From Streptomyces hygroscopicus subsp. hygroscopicus (GTDB lineage: Bacteria; Actinomycetota; Actinomycetes; Streptomycetales; Streptomycetaceae): 64,000 nt of DNA. The stretch's first letter is position 1. The number at the start of each line of letters is the position of its first letter. The stretch covers positions 186,001 through 250,000 of the forward strand of contig NZ_BSSM01000005.1 of the NCBI RefSeq assembly GCF_030269125.1, written 5' to 3'. The translations under genes and the position numbers were made by a program. The notes under the pieces were generated by a model, which worked only from the letters and a program-made list of their open reading frames with translations, was not told the DNA's origin and did not search any database. This document shows, one piece after another, positions 60,158 through 64,000 of the stretch.

Positions 60158-61795
60158 ATGGCACAGACGCAGCGCGCCCAGGGCCCGTCCGACCCCGAGG
60201 CGTCTGGCGGCGGCATGTCGGACGCGCCGGAGAACTGGGGCAACGCAGGACTGGTCGGTGACGGCCGGTACCGGCTCACCCATCGGCTGGGCCGGGGCGG
60301 CATGGCCGAGGTGTTCGCGGCCGAGGACGTCCGCCTGGGCCGTACGGTCGCGGTCAAACTGCTCCGCGCCGACCTGGCCGAGGACCCCGTCTCCAAGGCG
60401 CGCTTCACGCGTGAGGCCCAGTCGGTCGCCGGCCTCAACCACCACGCGATCGTCGCCGTGTACGACTCCGGCGAGGACGTCGTGGGCGGCCAGTCGGTGC
60501 CGTACATCGTGATGGAGCTGGTCGAGGGCCGTACCATCCGCGATCTGCTGATCAACGCGGAGGCGCCCGGCCCCGAGCAGGCGCTGATCATCGTCTCCGG
60601 TGTCCTGGAGGCGCTCGCCTACTCGCACCAGCACGGCATCGTGCACCGCGACATCAAGCCGGCGAACGTCATCATCACCGACAGCGGCGCCGTGAAGGTG
60701 ATGGACTTCGGCATCGCCCGCGCCCTGCACGGCGCGCAGTCCACGATGACCCAGACCGGCATGGTCATGGGCACCCCGCAGTACCTCTCCCCGGAGCAGG
60801 CGCTCGGCAAGGCCGTCGACCACCGCTCCGACCTGTACGCGACCGGCTGCCTGCTGTACGAACTGCTGGCGCTGCGGCCCCCGTTCACCGGCGAGACCCC
60901 GCTGTCGGTCGTCTACCAGCACGTCCAGGACACACCGGTGGCGCCCTCGCAGGTCCTGGACGCCTGCCCGCCGGAGCTGGACGGCCTGGTCATGCGCGCG
61001 CTCGCCAAGGAGCCGGACGACCGGTTCCAGACGGCGGAGGAGATGCGCGGCATGGTCCAGTACGGCCTGCAGATGCTGTACGACCAGGGCGGCCACACCG
61101 GCACCTGGAACACCGGCCCGGTGGCGGCGCACGACGGTCGGCACACCCCCGCGGGCGGCTTCGCGAGTACGACCGCCATGTCGCACCCGATGGCCGGCGG
61201 CGGCACCACCCAGATCCCGCAGCCCCTGCTGCCGCAGGGGTACGGCAACGGTGACGACGGCGGCTTCGAGGGGCACGGCAACAAGGGCAGCGGCCGCGGC
61301 AAGCTGTGGATCCTCGCCGTGCTCGCGGTCATCGCGATCGCGGCGGGCGTGGCGCTGGCGCTCCAGGGGGCGGGCAGCGGTGGCGGCGCCGGTACCGACA
61401 CCAAGCCCCCGGCCACGCACACCAAGAGCACCGGCGACGACTCCGCCTCCGCGAGCCCGACCGACGACAGCACCGGGCAGCCCACGGACACGCCCACCGG
61501 CGACGGGTCGGGCACCGGTTCCGGTTCGGGCTGGTCGCCGACGTACACGCCGTCGGACACCCCGACCCAGCCGGAGACCACCGGCCCCACCGACCAGCCG
61601 ACGAATCCGCAGCCCTCGTCGACGCAGCCCACGGACCCGACGACCGGCGGCGGCACGGTCGGCGGCGGCACCGGCAGCGGCGGCACGAGCACCGGCACGA
61701 CCGGTGGCGGCACGGACGGCGGCACCACGGGCGGCGGCACCACCACCGACGGCAACGCGGCGGCCGGCGGGGCGGCGGGTCTGCCCACCGGCTGA
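60158..61795 (+). CDS. Ser/Thr protein kinase with long Thr/Gly-rich outer tail
   Basis: 545 residues. The kinase domain (about 37-295) has GRGGMAEVF, Lys67, HRDIKPANV with Asp165, DFG, GTPQYLSPEQALG and a Thr-rich activation loop (STMTQTGM). A linker and a membrane helix (about 385-405) lead to a 130-residue low-complexity tail of Thr, Gly, Pro and Ser, probably glycosylated or wall-spanning, without PASTA repeats. It may sense wall mechanics or simply anchor; nothing in the sequence decides this. Confidence 0.93.
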   Translation: MAQTQRAQGPSDPEASGGGMSDAPENWGNAGLVGDGRYRLTHRLGRGGMAEVFAAEDVRLGRTVAVKLLRADLAEDPVSKARFTREAQSVAGLNHHAIVAVYDSGEDVVGGQSVPYIVMELVEGRTIRDLLINAEAPGPEQALIIVSGVLEALAYSHQHGIVHRDIKPANVIITDSGAVKVMDFGIARALHGAQSTMTQTGMVMGTPQYLSPEQALGKAVDHRSDLYATGCLLYELLALRPPFTGETPLSVVYQHVQDTPVAPSQVLDACPPELDGLVMRALAKEPDDRFQTAEEMRGMVQYGLQMLYDQGGHTGTWNTGPVAAHDGRHTPAGGFASTTAMSHPMAGGGTTQIPQPLLPQGYGNGDDGGFEGHGNKGSGRGKLWILAVLAVIAIAAGVALALQGAGSGGGAGTDTKPPATHTKSTGDDSASASPTDDSTGQPTDTPTGDGSGTGSGSGWSPTYTPSDTPTQPETTGPTDQPTNPQPSSTQPTDPTTGGGTVGGGTGSGGTSTGTTGGGTDGGTTGGGTTTDGNAAAGGAAGLPTG

Positions 61796-61834
61796 GAACG
61801 GACCCGGCGGGGCCGCTCGCCGGCTGAACCCCGG

Positions 61835-61867
61835 ACGGGGCCCGGTCGTCCGGGCCCCGTTCCTCTT
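61835..61867. terminator. Terminator between the kinase and the phosphotransferase gene
   Basis: An 11-bp perfect stem (61835-61845 with 61850-61860), TCGT loop, then TCCTCTTT, between two convergent genes. Confidence 0.8.
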
Positions 61868-61893
61868 TGCCGGCGACGGCCGGTCGAACCCGC

Positions 61894-62940
61894 TCACCGG
61901 GTGAAGGCGTCGCACACCGCGTCGTACTCCCGCGTCCACCACACCACGAGCGCCGAGGCGGCCGGGAACTGGCAGTCCGCACGGGTGTCGTCGCGTTCGT
62001 AGTGCCAGCGCAGCATCCAGAAGTCGTTCAGGCGTTCCCACCACACCCGGTGCACGGCGGCGGCCAGTTCCGCGGGCGTGGCACCGGCCGCGCGCCGGTA
62101 CGCGCGGGCGTACGCCCGCACCTTCGGCAGGTCCAGGGCGCCCGCCGGGCGCACGAAGAAGATCGCGGCGGCGCGTACCGCCTCCTCGGCGCGGGGCTGC
62201 ACTCCGAGCCGGTCCCAGTCCACGATGGCCGCCGGGACGCCGTCCTTGTAGAGCAGGTTGAACGGGTGGAAGTCGCCGTGCACCCAGCCCACCGGTCCGC
62301 CGGGCGGCGGGCGCCGGTCCGCGTGCCGCTCCAGGAGCGACCGCCGCTCCAGCAGCCGGTGCCGGGCGAGTGCGTCGAAGGCGTCGGCGGGGCGGTGCCT
62401 GCGCACCCGGGCGAGCAGCTGGTCGATGAGGGCGGAGGTGTCGGCCGGGTCGGCACTCTCCACGGGATGGGGACTCGTGGCCGGGCGGGTGCGCCCCTTG
62501 GGCGGCATCACGCGCTCCAGGCAGGCGTGCACGGCGCCCAGCAGCGCCCCCAGGCGGGCGCTCTCGGAACGGGTGAGCTGGCCGCCGTGGCGGTGTCCGC
62601 CGTCGATCCAGGGGTGCAGGGCGTAGGCGTGGCCGCCGACGACGGCGACGGTGCGGCCCTCGCGGTGCGCGAGCGGCACGGCGACCGGCACGCCGAGGGC
62701 GGCCAGGCGCTGGGTGGCCCGGTGCCGGCGTTCGATGGCGGTCGGATCGGCGGTGTCGGGGTCGAAGTGGTGCTTGAGGAAATAGCGGCCGCGCGTGGTG
62801 CACAGCCGGTAGCCGCGGTTGAGCAGCCCCTGGTCGACCGGTTCGCAGGCGAGGGCGGTACCGGCGGCGTCGTACAGGCGGAGCAGAGCGCCCAGAGGGG
62901 GCGCGTGGGGTACGGGGGGTGGTACACAAGGGCGCGGCAC
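61894..62940 (-). CDS. Aminoglycoside-phosphotransferase-family protein
   Basis: 348 residues. The APH/choline kinase fold has the catalytic loop GWVHGDFHPFNLLYKDG with Asp and Asn, and the metal Asp in AAIVDWDRLG. YFLKHHF is the ATP-binding Lys strand. It is more like spectinomycin or homoserine kinases of unknown substrate than a proven resistance enzyme. GTG 62940 is chosen because TAGCAT on the minus strand ends seven bases upstream (leaderless pattern); an ATG at 63006 is possible. A short Pro-rich N-terminus precedes the fold. Confidence 0.82.
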   Translation of the reverse strand: MPRPCVPPPVPHAPPLGALLRLYDAAGTALACEPVDQGLLNRGYRLCTTRGRYFLKHHFDPDTADPTAIERRHRATQRLAALGVPVAVPLAHREGRTVAVVGGHAYALHPWIDGGHRHGGQLTRSESARLGALLGAVHACLERVMPPKGRTRPATSPHPVESADPADTSALIDQLLARVRRHRPADAFDALARHRLLERRSLLERHADRRPPPGGPVGWVHGDFHPFNLLYKDGVPAAIVDWDRLGVQPRAEEAVRAAAIFFVRPAGALDLPKVRAYARAYRRAAGATPAELAAAVHRVWWERLNDFWMLRWHYERDDTRADCQFPAASALVVWWTREYDAVCDAFTR

Positions 62941-63509
62941 GCGGCAGATGCTAGGGCACCGCAAAGGCCCCGTGAGCTGCGGCTTGTCACAGAAAGTCGT
63001 CGGCAATCACAATCGGTCACAGAGTGAACCGGGACGAACGCTTGCGCGCTTCCCCGAAGAAGCGACCCAAAGGTGCGACAAAAATACGGTCGGTTCAAAG
63101 CTGTTCGACTTCGGTGTCCGGACTTTCTCCGGGCCGGTCCCGAAGCACGTCCGGGGTTTCGGGTGTTTCCTCCCGCCGAGGGCCCAGGGCCGGTCCGCCC
63201 CCACGAACTCTTCCCGTCGCCTGGGTGACCGGGATAACGTTCGGGTGCTCCGGCCTTGCCGCAAGGCTGTGACCAGCACGCTTCCGCATCCCCTCGATTT
63301 ACTTGGATATCCAAGCAAAATCGCAGGTCAGGTGGGGTTTCACAGAAATGTGGAGCACTGGGTAACGTAATGGTCGCAGGGCGCTCGCCGGGGCACCTGT
63401 CACGCCTGTTCCCGGCCGAGTGGCACCCACCCCGTGCCCGGTGGTCGGAACAGGTGAGCCGCACTGGCCTACCGGCAACCCCGGGGGCCGGAACGACGGA
63501 GGAGCACAC
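62941..63509. promoter_or_regulatory. Upstream region of the second bkd operon
   Basis: 569 bp without a gene. It holds the 14-bp perfect palindrome CTTGGATATCCAAG (63302-63315). A candidate promoter is TTCACA (63339-63344), 18 bp, TAACGT (63363-63368), which places the palindrome upstream of -35. An isolated ACGGTCGGTTC half-site resembling the paa operators is near 63087. Confidence 0.55.
63302..63315. promoter_or_regulatory. Perfect palindrome CTTGGATATCCAAG, candidate operator
   Basis: A 14-bp perfect dyad in AT-rich surroundings (GATTTA before, CAAAATCG after), unusual in this GC-rich sequence. It lies 195 bp before the bkdA2 start and just upstream of a candidate promoter. The cognate regulator is unknown to me. 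Confidence 0.55.
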
Positions 63510-64000
63510 GTGACCGTGGACAGCAGTGCCGCGCGCAAGCGCAGCGCCGCAGGCAAGGCCGGCACCACCGGCAGCAAGGCCGGTTCGGCCGGGACCAAGT
63601 CCGGAGCCACCGGCGCCAAGCGCACCACCAGCACGACCCCCGCGCGTGCCGGCGCGAAGAAGAGCAGCGAGCCCGCGCTCGTGCAGCTTCTGACGCCGGA
63701 GGGCAAGCGGGTCGAGAACGCCGAGTACGACTCCTACGTCGCCGGCATCACCCCCGAAGACCTGCGCGGCCTCTACCGCGACATGGTGCTCACCCGTCGC
63801 TTCGACGCCGAGGCCACCGCCCTGCAGCGCCAGGGCGAGCTGGGCCTGTGGGCCTCCCTGCTGGGCCAGGAAGCCGCCCAGATCGGCTCCGGCCGGGCCC
63901 TGCGTGACGACGACTACGTCTTCCCGACGTACCGCGAGCACGGCGTCGCCTGGTGCCGTGGCGTGGACCCGACCAACCTGCTCGGCATGTTCCGCGGTGT
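63510..64000 (+). CDS. bkdA: Second 2-oxoacid dehydrogenase E1 alpha, 5' part
   Basis: GTG start with GGAGG seven bases ahead; the frame runs off the window after 163 codons. The first 50 residues are a Lys/Ala/Ser/Thr/Gly-rich extension (KAGTTGSKAGSAGTKSG), absent from the other copy. The E1 core then begins: YVAGITPEDLRGLYRDMVLT, RRFDAEATALQRQGELGLWA, GQEAAQIGSGRALRDDDYVF and TYREHGVAWCRGVDP. Thiamine-binding residues lie beyond the end. It is a paralogue of the gene at 48602; in S. coelicolor two bkd loci also lie near each other. Confidence 0.92.
   Translation, partial: MTVDSSAARKRSAAGKAGTTGSKAGSAGTKSGATGAKRTTSTTPARAGAKKSSEPALVQLLTPEGKRVENAEYDSYVAGITPEDLRGLYRDMVLTRRFDAEATALQRQGELGLWASLLGQEAAQIGSGRALRDDDYVFPTYREHGVAWCRGVDPTNLLGMFRG

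Noticed and set aside
61380..61790. CRISPR or tandem-repeat array in the tail of the kinase gene
   Set aside because: The repeats are GGCGGCACG-type codons for Gly and Thr within an intact reading frame, with no spacers.
61894..62940. Antibiotic resistance gene
   Set aside because: The APH fold is shared by many kinases of small molecules. Nothing specific to an aminoglycoside enzyme was seen.

Overview
This 64 kb window is high-GC actinobacterial DNA, and gene content and order point to a Streptomyces chromosome. It enters at the 3' end of a DUF3566 gene (normally just after gyrB-gyrA) and carries the conserved run cypA, rhomboid protease, crgA, DUF881, pabA, two class E sortases, pknB-pbpA-ftsW/rodA-pstP-fhaB-fhaA, paa genes and two bkd loci. 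That order places the window close to the replication origin, with base 1 nearest oriC. Two perfect 14-bp ParB-type parS palindromes and several DnaA-box-like sites agree with an origin-proximal location. The species cannot be named from sequence alone.

Layout. 1-11.5 kb: DUF3566 end, tRNA-Ile, a 1365-residue STAND NTPase with 14 WD40 repeats, an orphan ferredoxin, a glycosyltransferase, two small conserved Streptomyces proteins, an exported protein whose 3' end overlaps a convergent Ser/Thr kinase gene, an HTH regulator and tRNA-Ala. 11.5-13.7 kb: a decayed zone holding remnants of an MmyB-like regulator, a zinc alcohol dehydrogenase and probably a transporter around an intact DUF4232 gene. 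13.7-21 kb: membrane and surface genes, a parS site, cyclophilin, rhomboid, a DnaA-box cluster, crgA, and an overlapping set with pabA and two sortases. 21-29.4 kb: the growth and cell-wall signalling operon fhaA-fhaB-pstP-ftsW/rodA-pbpA-pknB, read leftwards. 30-36.4 kb: tRNA-Leu, an MFS exporter with a MarR regulator, DUF2252, J-domain-like and rhodanese genes, and an acyl-CoA dehydrogenase pseudogene.

36.5-48 kb is a phenylacetate catabolic region: paaABCDE leftwards, paaN leftwards, a PaaH-type 3-hydroxyacyl-CoA dehydrogenase and a TetR regulator rightwards. An apparently unrelated operon (DUF5819, HTTM protein, SpoU methyltransferase) sits inside it. Near-identical palindromes of the form ACCGNNCGNNCGGT lie upstream of paaA and between paaN and paaH, with a weaker copy before the bkd operon. 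They suggest one TetR (PaaR-like) regulon. 47.9-52.1 kb: an Lrp-type regulator divergent from a branched-chain 2-oxoacid dehydrogenase operon (E1 alpha, E1 beta, E2), whose products in streptomycetes feed branched fatty acids and polyketide starter units. 52.1-55.6 kb: molybdenum cofactor genes overlapping a potassium channel gene, with a parS site forming the junction. 55.7-64 kb: quinone oxidoreductase, a stalked secreted protein, the proteasome activator Bpa, two divergent Ser/Thr kinases, an aminoglycoside-phosphotransferase-like gene, and the start of a second bkd E1 alpha gene cut by the window edge.

No phage, transposase, CRISPR array or biosynthetic cluster was seen. The most notable items are the parS site that supplies both the end of moeA and the start of the channel gene, the shared paa operators, the 14-blade STAND protein, the decayed zone, and a DnaA-box cluster between the rhomboid and crgA genes.
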